46,872 nt of DNA from Rhodobaculum claviforme (GTDB lineage Bacteria; Pseudomonadota; Alphaproteobacteria; Rhodobacterales; Rhodobacteraceae). Shown in pieces: positions 15,800-25,263 of this stretch; the first letter of the stretch is position 1, and each line of letters begins with the position of its first letter. The stretch covers positions 1 through 46,872 of the forward strand of contig NZ_NHSD01000305.1 of NCBI RefSeq assembly GCF_016653255.1, read 5' to 3'. Both the position numbers and the translations under genes were made by a program. Below the pieces are notes generated by a model. It did no database searches and was not told the DNA's origin. It saw only the letters and a program-made list of their open reading frames with translations.

Positions 15800-17035
15800 T
15801 CAGGCGGATCTGGATGGTGACGCGTGGGGCACGGTGTCCGTCGGGGCCGGCATCCGCAACCCCGCAAGATAGCCTGCGGGCGTCATCTCGATGCTGTCGA
15901 AGACCTGCAAGAGCCGCAGGCCCAGTTCGCGGCGGCGCGCGCCATAGGCGTCGGCGTCGAATTCGGCGCGGGCAAAGGCGTCCTCGACGGATGCGCACTC
16001 GGCCAGGAAGCGGTCCACGGGCAGGGTGGGCAGGGCCATCGCCTCGGCCAGCTCGCGGGTGCGGCTGTCGTGGTGGACCCACAGCGCGGGCGTGCCGGCC
16101 TGCCAGGCCACCATGTTGCCATGCAGCCGCATCCCCACCGAGAAGTCGTAGCGCGCGCTGTCCTCCATCCACTGGTGGACCGAGAAGTAGCTGCGCAGCT
16201 TGGCGGCGACGAAGACGCGGAACTCCCGCACGGTGGCGTCGGGCAGGAGCGCGCGCGCCAGCGCCGGCTCGCGGTGTTCGGGGATGTCGGCGGGGGCGGC
16301 AATATTGGCGCGGCGGATGTATTCCATGAATACCGGCACCGATTGCTGCACCATCATGCCGGGGCCCGCATTGGTCCAGGCCACCAGGCGCTTTTCCACC
16401 TGTTGCTTGACCGGGTCCTTGGGCCAGGGCTCGTCGCCGTGGGTGATGAAGCTGTCCAGCAGCCCGTCACCCCCCTGCAGACCGGCGCGGGCGCGGGCGT
16501 ATTTGGCGGCGATCCGCTGGCCAACATCGGGATCGGGGTTGATGAAGTTCGACGGGCAGCCGGTGACCACCACGTTGTGCACGCCGTGGTCGGCCAGCAC
16601 TTGGGCGGTGAAGTCGCCGCGCACCCCCACCATCGGCGCGCGTTCGCGAATCAGGTCGATCAGCCGCAGCACGCTGGGGTGAAAGTCGAAGCTGCGGGTG
16701 GCGTAGTCGGGCGCCTGCGCGCCCAGCCCCACCATCACGAAGGGCAGCTCCAGCTTTTCCAGAAAGCCGGTGACCCCGCCCATGTCGAAACCATCGCGCA
16801 GGAAGTTGGCCGAGGGGATCACCACCGCCCGGCACAGCCGACGCACCGAGGCGCCGGTCCAGTCCACATCGCGGCCCAGCTGATAGGTCCGCTCGCCGAT
16901 CAGGCTGTGCATGGCGTACTGGAACAGCAGGTTGCCGGTGTTGTTGCCGACCCGGCGCATGGCCTCGGCGGTGTCCATGAAGGCCACCCCGGGGATATGC
17001 CCGTCGCTGCCGCCCAGTGCGATGCCTTTTTTCAC
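15800..17035 (-). CDS. polysaccharide pyruvyl transferase family protein
   Basis: A 411-residue protein. GNNTGNLLFQYAMHSLIG (30-47) is the family's N-terminal Gly-Asn motif, LPFVMVGLGAQAPD lies in the first domain, and VGVRGDFTAQVL is the usual R-G-x-x-T element. FSVGMRLHGNMVAWQAGTPA followed by HHDSRTRELAEAM is the C-terminal signature. The start is GTG at 17035, supported by GGGAGGG 6 bases upstream. It is clearly related to, but diverged from, the family member at 6666. The family typically makes pyruvate ketals from phosphoenolpyruvate, but the exact reaction cannot be assigned here. Confidence 0.82.
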   Translation of the reverse strand: MKKGIALGGSDGHIPGVAFMDTAEAMRRVGNNTGNLLFQYAMHSLIGERTYQLGRDVDWTGASVRRLCRAVVIPSANFLRDGFDMGGVTGFLEKLELPFVMVGLGAQAPDYATRSFDFHPSVLRLIDLIRERAPMVGVRGDFTAQVLADHGVHNVVVTGCPSNFINPDPDVGQRIAAKYARARAGLQGGDGLLDSFITHGDEPWPKDPVKQQVEKRLVAWTNAGPGMMVQQSVPVFMEYIRRANIAAPADIPEHREPALARALLPDATVREFRVFVAAKLRSYFSVHQWMEDSARYDFSVGMRLHGNMVAWQAGTPALWVHHDSRTRELAEAMALPTLPVDRFLAECASVEDAFARAEFDADAYGARRRELGLRLLQVFDSIEMTPAGYLAGLRMPAPTDTVPHASPSRSA

Positions 17036-17054
17036 CCGCCGCCCTCCCGTGGGG

Positions 17055-19490
17055 TCAGAAATCCGTTCCGCTCATCTCGACCACGACCGGCGCCGGTGCA
17101 AGCCGAGTCGCAAGCTCGGAAAACGAACTCCAGGTGCTGCCCAGAAGCCGCGGAGCGCGCCCCAGCAGGATGGCGTCCGCAAGCCCATAGCGCAATTGCT
17201 CGGCCGAGCGATCGTAGATGTCGCGTGGCAGGAATGCCAGCCGGTCGGCGTAGCGGTCGCTGAAGGCATCATAGATCTCCGGCAGGTCGGCGGCGAGGAA
17301 CAGCGTGTCGGCCGCACCCTGGGCGATCAGCGCGTCGATGCGCTCCATGAAGCGTGTGAAATGGCTTTGCGCGCGCCAGTGGTGGATCAGCGCGTGGTCC
17401 TGGTCGGTCCAGTTGTCGGGGCGGTCATAGCTCTGGTTGTCGCGGCCGGCGCCCGCTTCCATGCGCACATGGGCGGCCAGCGCGTTGGGGTGGCGCACGG
17501 CGGCGACCAGATCGCGCACCGCCTCGACCGGGCGCAGCGCCTGCAGGAAGCGGTTCTGGGCGTCCCAGTCCCCGCCCACGCCGCCCGCATTCAGAACGAA
17601 GGCCGAGCGGACATAGATGTCGCGGGGGCTGGCAAGGTCGATCTCGGCGTCCTTGCGGCTGCCGGGCTCCACCGGCATGTAGTTGTAGACCTCGATGCCG
17701 CGCGTGGCCGCGTCGTCCACGAAGGCGCTCTCCAGCACCGGGCCGGAATAGTCGAACAGATCGCCCAGCCGGCAGTCGCAGTGATGATCGGGCTGCCAGA
17801 CGATCACCAGCGCGCGGTCGGCGTGGCTGGCAATGGCGGCGGCCGATCCGATGGCGCGCAGCCGGTTGCCCATGCCGTGCTGGGCATCGACGTACAGCAC
17901 CGGGCGCTGGCGGGCCACGGCCGGCGCCGCCAGTGCCGCGCCCAGCCCCGCCAGCGCGTCCTTGGGAACCGCGATGCGCAGGTCGGCACCGCCGCGCGCG
18001 GCCAGCATCTCGGGCGGGCCGCTGCGCAGCGTCTCCAGGGTCACGGCCTCGGGGGTGCCGATGTCGTGCCAGCCCGGCACGAAGGGCAACCGGTAAAGCG
18101 GCTCGGACAGCCCCCGCGGCAGGGCGGCAAAGGGGCCCGACAGCACCGGCACCAGCCCGCGCGCCGCCGCCATTTCCGCCAGCGCGACCAGCCCCTCGGT
18201 GGGGCTGCCGGCCGGCACGCCGCCCTCCAGCGCGATCACCAGCCGCCGGCCCGGCGCCTCCAGCACCTGCGGCGCATTGCCGAGCGCGATCTCCAGGTCG
18301 AGCTTGGTCAGCGCCTCCTGGGTGCGCGCGCGCAGCAGCCGGGCGCAGCGGTCGCGGTCCAGCCCCATGGCCGCCCGGCCCAGCTGCCACGACAGAAGCT
18401 CCAGCGCGGCATAGTGGCGGGCGTCGGCCTGCACGGTGTCGGGCACCGCGCTCGGCTCCCAGCCCTGGCGGGACAGGGTGATCACCCGCGCGCCGTGGTC
18501 GGCCACGCCGCCATCGGGCACCGCGCGCACGACGAAGGGCAGGAACGGCATGCCCCCCCGCCAGGCCGGCATCACGTTGGCGACAAAGCGGTTGGCCCGG
18601 ATCAGGAAGCGCGGATCGCGCGGCAGGGTGTCGGCGGCGGTGACGCAGGCCCCGCCGGTGCCTCCGGTGCGCGCGGCATCGTCGTGGGGCAGGTGGTGGA
18701 CGGTGTCCACGTCCACGTCCCGGCGCACCAGCCCGGTGGCCTCGATGCGGGTATAGATGTCCTCGTCGTCCCAGCCGTAGCTGTGGATGAACTCGTTGAA
18801 CCCCCCCACCCCCATCAGGGCGTCCCGCGCGATCATGAAAAACCCGTTGAGGTACTCCTGTCCCTGCGGGGCGGTGCGCCAGTTGCCGGCGATGAAGCAG
18901 CCCGGCTCCAGCCGGTTGCGGTCGGGGAAATCCGGGCCCAGCACGATGTCGGCGTCGGTCTTGAGGATCGTGTCGAAGCCCGCGACGCGGAACCCGAGGT
19001 TGAAGGCATAGGTCAGGATCCAGCGCGGTTCGTCCTCCACGCGCACGACCAGGATGCGCGGGTCGCTCAGCCCGGCCTGCGCCAGCGCCTCGGCCACCGG
19101 TGTGTCCGAGGTCCAGTCCACCACCACCACCTCGTCGACCTGCGCCAGCGCCAGCCATGACGGCAGCGCGCGCAACAGGTTCCCGGTGCGGTTGCGGCAG
19201 CAGGTCACCACGCTCAGTCCCGGCGCGATGGCGGGGGTGCAGGCCTCCACCGGGTCGCCGGGGCTCAGCGCGGGCAGGGCGCGGATGTTGGGCAGTTCGG
19301 GGACGGGCAGGCCGTGGCTGCGGGCAAAGGCGATCAGGAAATCCCGCCGCCCCGCCGCCGTGGCATCGCCGCGCAGGCCGCGCGCCAACAGCTGCAGTTC
19401 CGCGCAGGTGGCCGCGCGGTCGCCCGCGGACATGCGGGCACGCAGCTGTCCGACGCCCTTCCAGAAATCCGATGCCGAGAGATGTGTCAC
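17055..19490 (-). CDS. two-domain GT2 / fucosyltransferase-like glycosyltransferase
   Basis: A protein of about 811 residues. Residues about 90-300 are a GT-A domain of the galactosyltransferase kind: LSVVTCCRNRTGNLLRALP, VVVDWTSD, TILKTDADIVLG (DxD at 179-181) and YGWDDEDIYTRIE. The C-terminal part (about 520-811) is a different domain: [46 protein letters not shown] and [13 protein letters not shown], the order seen in GT-B fucosyltransferases of the NodZ/O-fucosyltransferase type. The gene at 20521 is a stand-alone copy of that domain. GTG at 19490 is chosen; an upstream in-frame TTG at 19541 is followed by codons unlike the rest. A GDP-fucose donor is inferred from the nearby gmd-fcl. Confidence 0.78.
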   Translation of the reverse strand: MTHLSASDFWKGVGQLRARMSAGDRAATCAELQLLARGLRGDATAAGRRDFLIAFARSHGLPVPELPNIRALPALSPGDPVEACTPAIAPGLSVVTCCRNRTGNLLRALPSWLALAQVDEVVVVDWTSDTPVAEALAQAGLSDPRILVVRVEDEPRWILTYAFNLGFRVAGFDTILKTDADIVLGPDFPDRNRLEPGCFIAGNWRTAPQGQEYLNGFFMIARDALMGVGGFNEFIHSYGWDDEDIYTRIEATGLVRRDVDVDTVHHLPHDDAARTGGTGGACVTAADTLPRDPRFLIRANRFVANVMPAWRGGMPFLPFVVRAVPDGGVADHGARVITLSRQGWEPSAVPDTVQADARHYAALELLSWQLGRAAMGLDRDRCARLLRARTQEALTKLDLEIALGNAPQVLEAPGRRLVIALEGGVPAGSPTEGLVALAEMAAARGLVPVLSGPFAALPRGLSEPLYRLPFVPGWHDIGTPEAVTLETLRSGPPEMLAARGGADLRIAVPKDALAGLGAALAAPAVARQRPVLYVDAQHGMGNRLRAIGSAAAIASHADRALVIVWQPDHHCDCRLGDLFDYSGPVLESAFVDDAATRGIEVYNYMPVEPGSRKDAEIDLASPRDIYVRSAFVLNAGGVGGDWDAQNRFLQALRPVEAVRDLVAAVRHPNALAAHVRMEAGAGRDNQSYDRPDNWTDQDHALIHHWRAQSHFTRFMERIDALIAQGAADTLFLAADLPEIYDAFSDRYADRLAFLPRDIYDRSAEQLRYGLADAILLGRAPRLLGSTWSSFSELATRLAPAPVVVEMSGTDF

Positions 19491-19608
19491 GGTGGTCGTG
19501 CTCGTGTACGGGGTGAAAACCGAAAACCGAGGAAACGACAAACGATCAATATCCGGGCCATCAACGGCCCTGCCGCGACTCCGGGGCGGACCCCGGAGCC
19601 GGAAAAGG

Positions 19609-20316
19609 TCAGGGGGGTGTCTCCGCCGGGACGCGCGCGGCGTCCGCTCCGGCCGGGGCGCCGGCCCGGATACCGGGGTGTGCGCCTGCGCCCCCGGCCG
19701 GGGCCAGGAACAGCCGCAGGTCCGCGACCTCCAGGCGCAGGCCGCGCACCGGTAGCCGCAGCATCAGGTTGCGCCAGTCCGCCGGGCGCGTCAGCGCCAT
19801 GTCCTGCGTCACCTCCAGGAGCGCCACCCCCACCCCCGCCGCAGCCCCGGTCGGCAAGCGGTCGGGGAAATGGTCGTCGGCCTCGCGCCCGGCGTGGCCC
19901 GACCGGATGCTGACCCCGAGCGGCCCCGGCGGCGTGCCGCGCAGCACCGCCACCAGTCCCAGCACCGTGCCGGGCGCCAGCGGTGTGGGGCCGAGGGCGA
20001 GGTTCAGCGACAGCCAGCGGCCGGGCTGGTCCACCCGCAGATTCAGCGTCAGCAGCCCGTCGGGGCCGGTGGTATCCTCGACCGCGATCCGGCCCTGGGC
20101 GGTGTCAGCGGCGATCCACGCTCCGGGCACAATGGGGTGGCTCGGCACGACCGGCCCGCCGCGTGCGCGCCAGCGCAGCCGGTGCAGCACATTCTCAAGG
20201 GCCAGATCGGGCCCCGCCACCACTGGTCCGGCCTCGGAGCGATCCGGCGCCGCGCGGTCCTTCGGGGCAGGGGGAGGCGGCTGCATGCAGAAGACGTCCT
20301 GTGTGTGGGGCGGCAT
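19609..20316 (-). CDS. hypothetical protein, possible beta-sandwich
   Basis: A 235-residue protein with no recognised family. After a proline-rich N-terminus come closely spaced short hydrophobic strands: GAWIAADTAQGRIAVEDT, LLTLNLRVDQPGRWLSLNLA, TVLGLVAVLRG, GVSIRSGHAG, VGVALLEV, WRNLMLRLPV and VADLRLFLAP. This is the pattern of a jelly-roll or carbohydrate-binding beta-sandwich. The last 30 residues are Gly/Ala/Pro-rich. ATG at 20316 is chosen over ATG at 20286, which is also possible. It lies between the two fucosyltransferase-like genes on the same strand, so a sugar-recognition role is plausible but unproven. Confidence 0.55.
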   Translation of the reverse strand: MPPHTQDVFCMQPPPPAPKDRAAPDRSEAGPVVAGPDLALENVLHRLRWRARGGPVVPSHPIVPGAWIAADTAQGRIAVEDTTGPDGLLTLNLRVDQPGRWLSLNLALGPTPLAPGTVLGLVAVLRGTPPGPLGVSIRSGHAGREADDHFPDRLPTGAAAGVGVALLEVTQDMALTRPADWRNLMLRLPVRGLRLEVADLRLFLAPAGGAGAHPGIRAGAPAGADAARVPAETPP

Positions 20317-20520
20317 CACGCGGTCGGGATCATTGGTTAACAAAGACGCGCATGATTGCAACCGCAGACAGGCCGGCGCTGGGGCGCGGGGGGGGAACTG
20401 TGTCTGTCCCGGTCGGCTGGCCGCCTGATTTCTGGTCGCCATTTCCGATCGCCGGGCGCGCTGGCGCCCGATCGTCGGTGGACCGTCACCACGCTGGCCC
20501 GCGGGTGCGGGCTCCTGCGT

Positions 20521-21444
20521 TCAGAAGTCACGCCCGCTCATCTCCACCACTGGCCGTTGCGGCGCGAGGCGGATCGCCATATCCGAAAACGAGCTCCAAG
20601 TGCTGCCCAGGAACCGTTCCGCCCGGCCCAGCAGCAGCATGTCGGCCAGCGCGTCGCGCAGCTGGTCCGCCGAGCGATCGAAGCGGGTGCGCGGCAGGAA
20701 GCGCAGCCGCGCGCCGTAGCGGTCGCGAAAGGCCGCATAGGTCTCTGGCAGGTCGGCGGCCAGGAAGATCGTCTCGGCCGCGCCCGCTGCCACCAGCGTG
20801 TCGAGGCGGGCCATGAAGTGGCGCGCGTGGCTGCGCGCGCGCCAGGCGGCGATCTCGGCGTGGCCCTGCGCGCTCCAGCCGGCGGGCGATTCATGGGGCA
20901 GATGCTCGTACCCCGGCCCGCTGGCCATGCGCACATGCGCGGACACCTGGGCGGGGACGGGCACCGCGCGCATGCGCGCACGCACCGCGTCCACGGGGAC
21001 CAGCGCGTGCAGAAAGGCGCGCTCGGCCGGCCAGTCGCGGTGCGCCGAGACCAGCGGATAGGCCGAGCGGACATAGACATCCTGCGGCCCCGCCCCCGGC
21101 CCGGCGCAGGCCAGGATCGGAGCATCCCTCTGGGCGCCGGGCTCCACCTCCATATAGTTGTAAAGCCGCCCGCCGGTCAGCGCGAACAGCCGGGCGAAAG
21201 CGGTCCCGATCACCGCCCCGTCATGGCGGAACAGATCGCCGAACCGCGCCTGGCAATGGACATCGGGTTCCCAGACGATGACCAGCTCGTGGCCCGTGCG
21301 CGCCGCGATGGCCGCCGCCGAGGCGATGGCGCGCAGCCGGTTGCCCAGCCCGTGGCGCGCATCGATGAAGAACCGCGGCCGCGCCACATGGTGGGCCGGC
21401 GCGTCCGTGATCGGGCGGCTGTTCGGGGGCGCGGCAATAGACAT
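20521..21444 (-). CDS. fucosyltransferase-like glycosyltransferase (NodZ/O-fucosyltransferase type)
   Basis: A 307-residue single-domain relative of the C-terminal half of the protein at 17055. Shared blocks run in the same order: [86 protein letters not shown] and the C-terminal VVEMSG-DF. The HxR-type motif (AHVRM) and the S-SFS element near the end match GT-B fucosyltransferases that use GDP-fucose. The start is ATG at 21444. The gene diverges from gmd across 189 bases, which fits a fucosyl transferase beside its donor pathway. Specificity is inferred from context. Confidence 0.75.
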   Translation of the reverse strand: MSIAAPPNSRPITDAPAHHVARPRFFIDARHGLGNRLRAIASAAAIAARTGHELVIVWEPDVHCQARFGDLFRHDGAVIGTAFARLFALTGGRLYNYMEVEPGAQRDAPILACAGPGAGPQDVYVRSAYPLVSAHRDWPAERAFLHALVPVDAVRARMRAVPVPAQVSAHVRMASGPGYEHLPHESPAGWSAQGHAEIAAWRARSHARHFMARLDTLVAAGAAETIFLAADLPETYAAFRDRYGARLRFLPRTRFDRSADQLRDALADMLLLGRAERFLGSTWSSFSDMAIRLAPQRPVVEMSGRDF

Positions 21445-21633
21445 GGGAATATCGGGTCCGGGGATGGGGGGGTGGGGCGGGGGCGCGGGTGCCGCCGCGC
21501 ACATGCGCAAACCATGCGCGAAGCCTTCGGGCAACTCAAGCGGCCGGGGGATGCGTGGTTGCCAAGCCGGCGCCGGCTGCCTTATCGAGGCGCAGGGTAC
21601 CCGACGGGGCCGCATCGGACAGGTGGGCGGGCA
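21445..21633. other. divergent intergenic region between the fucosyltransferase-like gene and gmd
   Basis: These 189 GC-rich bases should hold promoters for both directions. I see no clear -35/-10 pair. ATGCGCAAACCATGCGC near 21502-21518 is a short direct repeat of ATGCGC. A ribosome binding site (AGGTGGGCGGG) precedes gmd. Confidence 0.4.
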
Positions 21634-22755
21634 ATGGCAAGAACGGCACTGATCACCGGGGTGACCGGACAGGACGGCTCCTATCTGGCGGAACTGCTGC
21701 TGGAAAAGGGCTATGAGGTGCATGGCATCAAGCGCCGCGCCTCGCTGTTCAACACCCAGCGGGTGGATCACATCTACGAGGACCCCCACCACGCGCAGCG
21801 CCAGTTCAAGCTGCATTACGGCGATCTGACCGACAGCTCCAACCTGACGCGCATCCTGTCCGAGGTACAGCCCGACGAGGTCTACAACCTCGGCGCGCAA
21901 TCCCACGTCGCCGTCAGCTTCGAGGCCCCCGAATACACCGCCGACGTGGACGCCATGGGCACGCTGCGCCTGCTGGAGGCGATCCGGTTCCTCGGCCTGG
22001 AGGGCAAGACCCGCTTCTACCAGGCCTCCACCTCGGAACTCTATGGCCTGGTGCAGGAAACCCCCCAGCGCGAGACCACGCCGTTCCACCCGCGCAGCCC
22101 CTATGCCGTGGCCAAGCTCTATGCCTACTGGATCTGTGTGAACTACCGCGAGGCCTACGGGGTCTATGCCTGCAACGGGATCCTCTTCAACCACGAGAGC
22201 CCGCGCCGGGGCGAGACGTTTGTCACCCGCAAGATCACCCGCGGGCTCGCGAACATCGCGCAGGGCCTCGAGCAGTGCCTGTACATGGGCAACATCGACA
22301 GCTTGCGCGACTGGGGCCACGCCAAGGACTATGTGCGCATGCAGTGGATGATGCTGCAGCAGGACACGCCCGAGGATTATGTCATCGCCACCGGCGTGCA
22401 GCATTCGGTGCGCGACTTCATCACCTGGAGCGCCGCGGAGCTGGGCCTGACGCTGGAGTTCCGCGGCACCGGCGTGGACGAGGTCGCGGTGGTGGCCGAG
22501 GTCACCGGCACCGACGCCCCGGCCCTGTCCCCTGGCGATGTGGTGATGCGCATCGACCCGCGCTATTTCCGCCCCGCCGAGGTCGACACCCTGCTGGGCG
22601 ACCCCACCAAGGCCCGCGAACGCCTAGGCTGGGAGCCCGAGATCACCGCGCGCGAGATGTGCGCCGAAATGGTGGCAGAGGACCTCAAGACCGCGCGCCG
22701 CCACGCCCTTCTGAAGACCCACGGCCTGGCGCTGCCGGTCGCGACGGAGAACTGA
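21634..22755 (+). CDS. gmd: GDP-mannose 4,6-dehydratase
   Basis: A 373-residue enzyme that converts GDP-D-mannose to GDP-4-keto-6-deoxy-D-mannose, the first step towards GDP-L-fucose. Extended SDR features are plain: [16 protein letters not shown] (5-20) for NADP binding, [11 protein letters not shown] (61-71), [13 protein letters not shown] (84-96), STSELYG (132-138) with the catalytic Thr/Glu, and YAVAK (157-161) with the catalytic Tyr/Lys. [20 protein letters not shown] is the family's substrate loop. Length matches bacterial Gmd. ATG at 21634 has a good ribosome binding site. fcl starts 4 bases after its stop. Confidence 0.97.
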   Translation: MARTALITGVTGQDGSYLAELLLEKGYEVHGIKRRASLFNTQRVDHIYEDPHHAQRQFKLHYGDLTDSSNLTRILSEVQPDEVYNLGAQSHVAVSFEAPEYTADVDAMGTLRLLEAIRFLGLEGKTRFYQASTSELYGLVQETPQRETTPFHPRSPYAVAKLYAYWICVNYREAYGVYACNGILFNHESPRRGETFVTRKITRGLANIAQGLEQCLYMGNIDSLRDWGHAKDYVRMQWMMLQQDTPEDYVIATGVQHSVRDFITWSAAELGLTLEFRGTGVDEVAVVAEVTGTDAPALSPGDVVMRIDPRYFRPAEVDTLLGDPTKARERLGWEPEITAREMCAEMVAEDLKTARRHALLKTHGLALPVATEN

Positions 22756-22759
22756 GGCG

Positions 22760-23728
22760 ATGCGGATCCACCTCGCAGGGCACCGCGGCATGGTGGGGGG
22801 CGCGATCCTGCGCCGGCTGCAGGCGCGGCGCGCGGCGGGCGCGGATCTGGAGATCCTCACCCGCAGCCATGCCGAGCTGGACCTGACCGACCAGGGGGCG
22901 GTGCGCGCCTTCATGGCCGCGCAGCGCCCCGATGTGGTGATCCTGGCCGCCGCCAAGGTGGGCGGCATCCACGCCAACGACACCTATCCGGCCGAGTTCA
23001 TCCGCGACAACCTGATGATCGCGGCCAATGTCATCCACGAGGCCTGGGCGGCCAGCGTGCCGCGCCTGCTGCAGCTGGGATCGTCGTGCATCTATCCGCG
23101 CGCAGCCCCCCAGCCCATGGCCGAGGATGCGCTGCTGACCGGCCCGCTGGAGCCCACCAACGAGCCCTACGCCATCGCCAAGATCGCCGCGATCAAGCTA
23201 TGCGAGAGCTACAACCGGCAGTACGGGACCGATTACCGCTCGGTGATGCCCACCAACCTCTATGGCCCCGGCGACAACTTCCACCCCGAGAACTCCCACG
23301 TCCTGCCCGCCCTGATCCGCCGCTTCCACGAGGCCACGCAGGCGGGCGCCGAGGAGGTGGTGATCTGGGGCACGGGCACGCCGCGGCGCGAGTTCCTGCA
23401 CGTCGACGACATGGCCGAGGCGTCGCTCTTTGTCCTCGACCTCTCGCGTGCCGCGTATGAGGCCAACACCCAGCCCATGCTGTCGCACATCAACGTCGGC
23501 ACCGGCACGGACGTCAGCATCGCCGAGGTGGCGCAGATGGTGGCCGAGGTCACGGGGTTCCGCGGCCGGCTGGAGTTCGACACCACCAAGCCCGACGGCG
23601 CCCCGCGCAAGCTGATGGATGTGGACCGGCTGGCGGCGATGGGCTGGCGCGCGCGCATCGGCCTGCGCGAGGGGCTGGCCGACGCCTATCGCTGGTATCT
23701 GGAAAACGCCGCCACCGCGCGCACATGA
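22760..23728 (+). CDS. fcl: GDP-L-fucose synthase
   Basis: A 322-residue epimerase/reductase (also called WcaG) that converts the Gmd product to GDP-L-fucose using [22 protein letters not shown] (4-20) is the nucleotide-binding turn with the GHRGMVG signature of this family. [15 protein letters not shown] (106-120), YAIAK (137-141, catalytic Tyr/Lys) and [26 protein letters not shown] are all present. HVDDMAEA and [15 protein letters not shown] complete the C-terminal domain. It is separated from gmd by 4 bases and from the phosphomannomutase gene by 10, so the three form one operon. Confidence 0.97.
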   Translation: MRIHLAGHRGMVGGAILRRLQARRAAGADLEILTRSHAELDLTDQGAVRAFMAAQRPDVVILAAAKVGGIHANDTYPAEFIRDNLMIAANVIHEAWAASVPRLLQLGSSCIYPRAAPQPMAEDALLTGPLEPTNEPYAIAKIAAIKLCESYNRQYGTDYRSVMPTNLYGPGDNFHPENSHVLPALIRRFHEATQAGAEEVVIWGTGTPRREFLHVDDMAEASLFVLDLSRAAYEANTQPMLSHINVGTGTDVSIAEVAQMVAEVTGFRGRLEFDTTKPDGAPRKLMDVDRLAAMGWRARIGLREGLADAYRWYLENAATART

Positions 23729-23738
23729 AGGCCCGCCC

Positions 23739-25247
23739 ATGACCGCACCCGACGCCGCCCCCGATCCTGTCGTCACCCCCAACACATGGGAATTCCTGCG
23801 CGATGCGCAGATCGCGCCGTCGGGGTTTCGCGAATACGACGCACGCTGGAAATACCCCGAGGCGATCAACCTGCCGGGCATGACCGCGCTGGGGCTCGGG
23901 CTGGGCACGCAGATGCAGGCGCGCGGCATCCGCCCCGACATCGTGGTGGCCAATGATTACCGGGACTATTCGCTGGCCATCAAGCACGCGCTGGTGATCG
24001 GGCTGATGCAGGCCGGCATCCGGGTCCACGACATCGGGCCTGCGCTGTCGCCCATGGCCTATTTCGCGCAGTTCCATCTGGACGTGCCGGCCGTCGCCAT
24101 GGTCACCGCCAGCCACAACCCCAACGGCTGGACCGGGGTGAAGATGGGGTTTGACCGCCCCCTCACCCACGGCCCCGAGGAGATGGCGGAGCTGCGCGAC
24201 ATCGTGCTGGGCGGGCACGGCGTCGCGCGTCCGGGCGGGGCCTATGCCACCGTGGCGGGGGTGGAGGACGCATACCTCGACGATCTGGCCGGCGATTTCC
24301 GCCTGAGCCGCCCCCTGCGGGTGGTCTGCGCCACCGGCAACGGAACCGCGGGGCGGTTCGCGCCGAAGCTGGTCGCGCGCATCGGGGCCGAGGTGATCGG
24401 GCTGCACGAGCGGCTCGATTACACCTTTCCCAACTACAACCCCAACCCCGAGGCGCTGGAGATGCTGCACGACATGGCCGATGCCGTGCGCAGCCACGGC
24501 GCGGACCTGGCGCTTGGCTTTGACGGCGACGGCGACCGCTGCGGCGTGGTCGATGACGAGGGCGAAGAGATCTTTGCCGACAAGGTGGGCGTGCTGCTGG
24601 CGCGCGACTGGGCGGCGATCCACCCCGGCGCGCGGTTCATCGCGGATGTGAAATCCACCGGGCTATACGCCTCCGATCCCGTGCTGGCCGAACGCGGGGC
24701 CACCACCGAATACTGGAAGACTGGGCACAGCCACATGAAGCGCCGCGTGCGCGACACAGGCGCGCTGGCGGGGTTCGAGAAATCGGGGCACTATTTCCTC
24801 GCCCCCCCCGTGGGGCGCGGCTACGACTGCGGGATGCGCGTGGCGGTGGAGATCTGCCGGATGATGGACCGCCACGCGGGCGCATCCCTGTCGGACCTGC
24901 GCCGGGGCCTGCCGGTGACGTACACCTCGCCCACCATGTCGCCCTTCTGCGCGGACGAGGAGAAATACGCCGTCCTCGAGCGGCTGGTGGACCGGCTGCA
25001 GGCGATGGCGGCGGCGGGCGAGGGGCTGGCGGGCCACCCCGTCACCGGCATCGTGACCGTCAACGGCGCGCGGGTGATGCTGGATCACGGCGGCTGGGCG
25101 CTGGTGCGGGCATCGTCCAACACCCCCAACCTGGTGGTGGTCTGCGAAAGCCCCGAGGGTACCGACGACCTGCGCGCGATCTTCCAGGCGATGGACGCGG
25201 TGATCCGCACCGAGCCCGCGGTGGGCGCCTACGACCAGAGCCTGTGA
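23739..25247 (+). CDS. manB: phosphomannomutase / phosphohexomutase
   Basis: A 502-residue alpha-D-phosphohexomutase. VTASHNPNGWTGVKMG (122-137) contains the phosphoserine (S125), FDGDGDRCG (261-269) is the Mg-binding loop, and EKSGHYF is the sugar-binding loop. RASSNTPNLVVVCE matches the phosphate-binding RxSxTxP-type segment of domain 4. Next to gmd and fcl it most likely makes mannose 1-phosphate from mannose 6-phosphate. The usual partner, GDP-mannose pyrophosphorylase (manC), is not in this window. ATG at 23739 has GAAGG upstream. A dual phosphomannomutase/phosphoglucomutase activity is possible. Confidence 0.9.
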   Translation: MTAPDAAPDPVVTPNTWEFLRDAQIAPSGFREYDARWKYPEAINLPGMTALGLGLGTQMQARGIRPDIVVANDYRDYSLAIKHALVIGLMQAGIRVHDIGPALSPMAYFAQFHLDVPAVAMVTASHNPNGWTGVKMGFDRPLTHGPEEMAELRDIVLGGHGVARPGGAYATVAGVEDAYLDDLAGDFRLSRPLRVVCATGNGTAGRFAPKLVARIGAEVIGLHERLDYTFPNYNPNPEALEMLHDMADAVRSHGADLALGFDGDGDRCGVVDDEGEEIFADKVGVLLARDWAAIHPGARFIADVKSTGLYASDPVLAERGATTEYWKTGHSHMKRRVRDTGALAGFEKSGHYFLAPPVGRGYDCGMRVAVEICRMMDRHAGASLSDLRRGLPVTYTSPTMSPFCADEEKYAVLERLVDRLQAMAAAGEGLAGHPVTGIVTVNGARVMLDHGGWALVRASSNTPNLVVVCESPEGTDDLRAIFQAMDAVIRTEPAVGAYDQSL

Positions 25248-25263
25248 CGCGGGGCCTGCGGCT

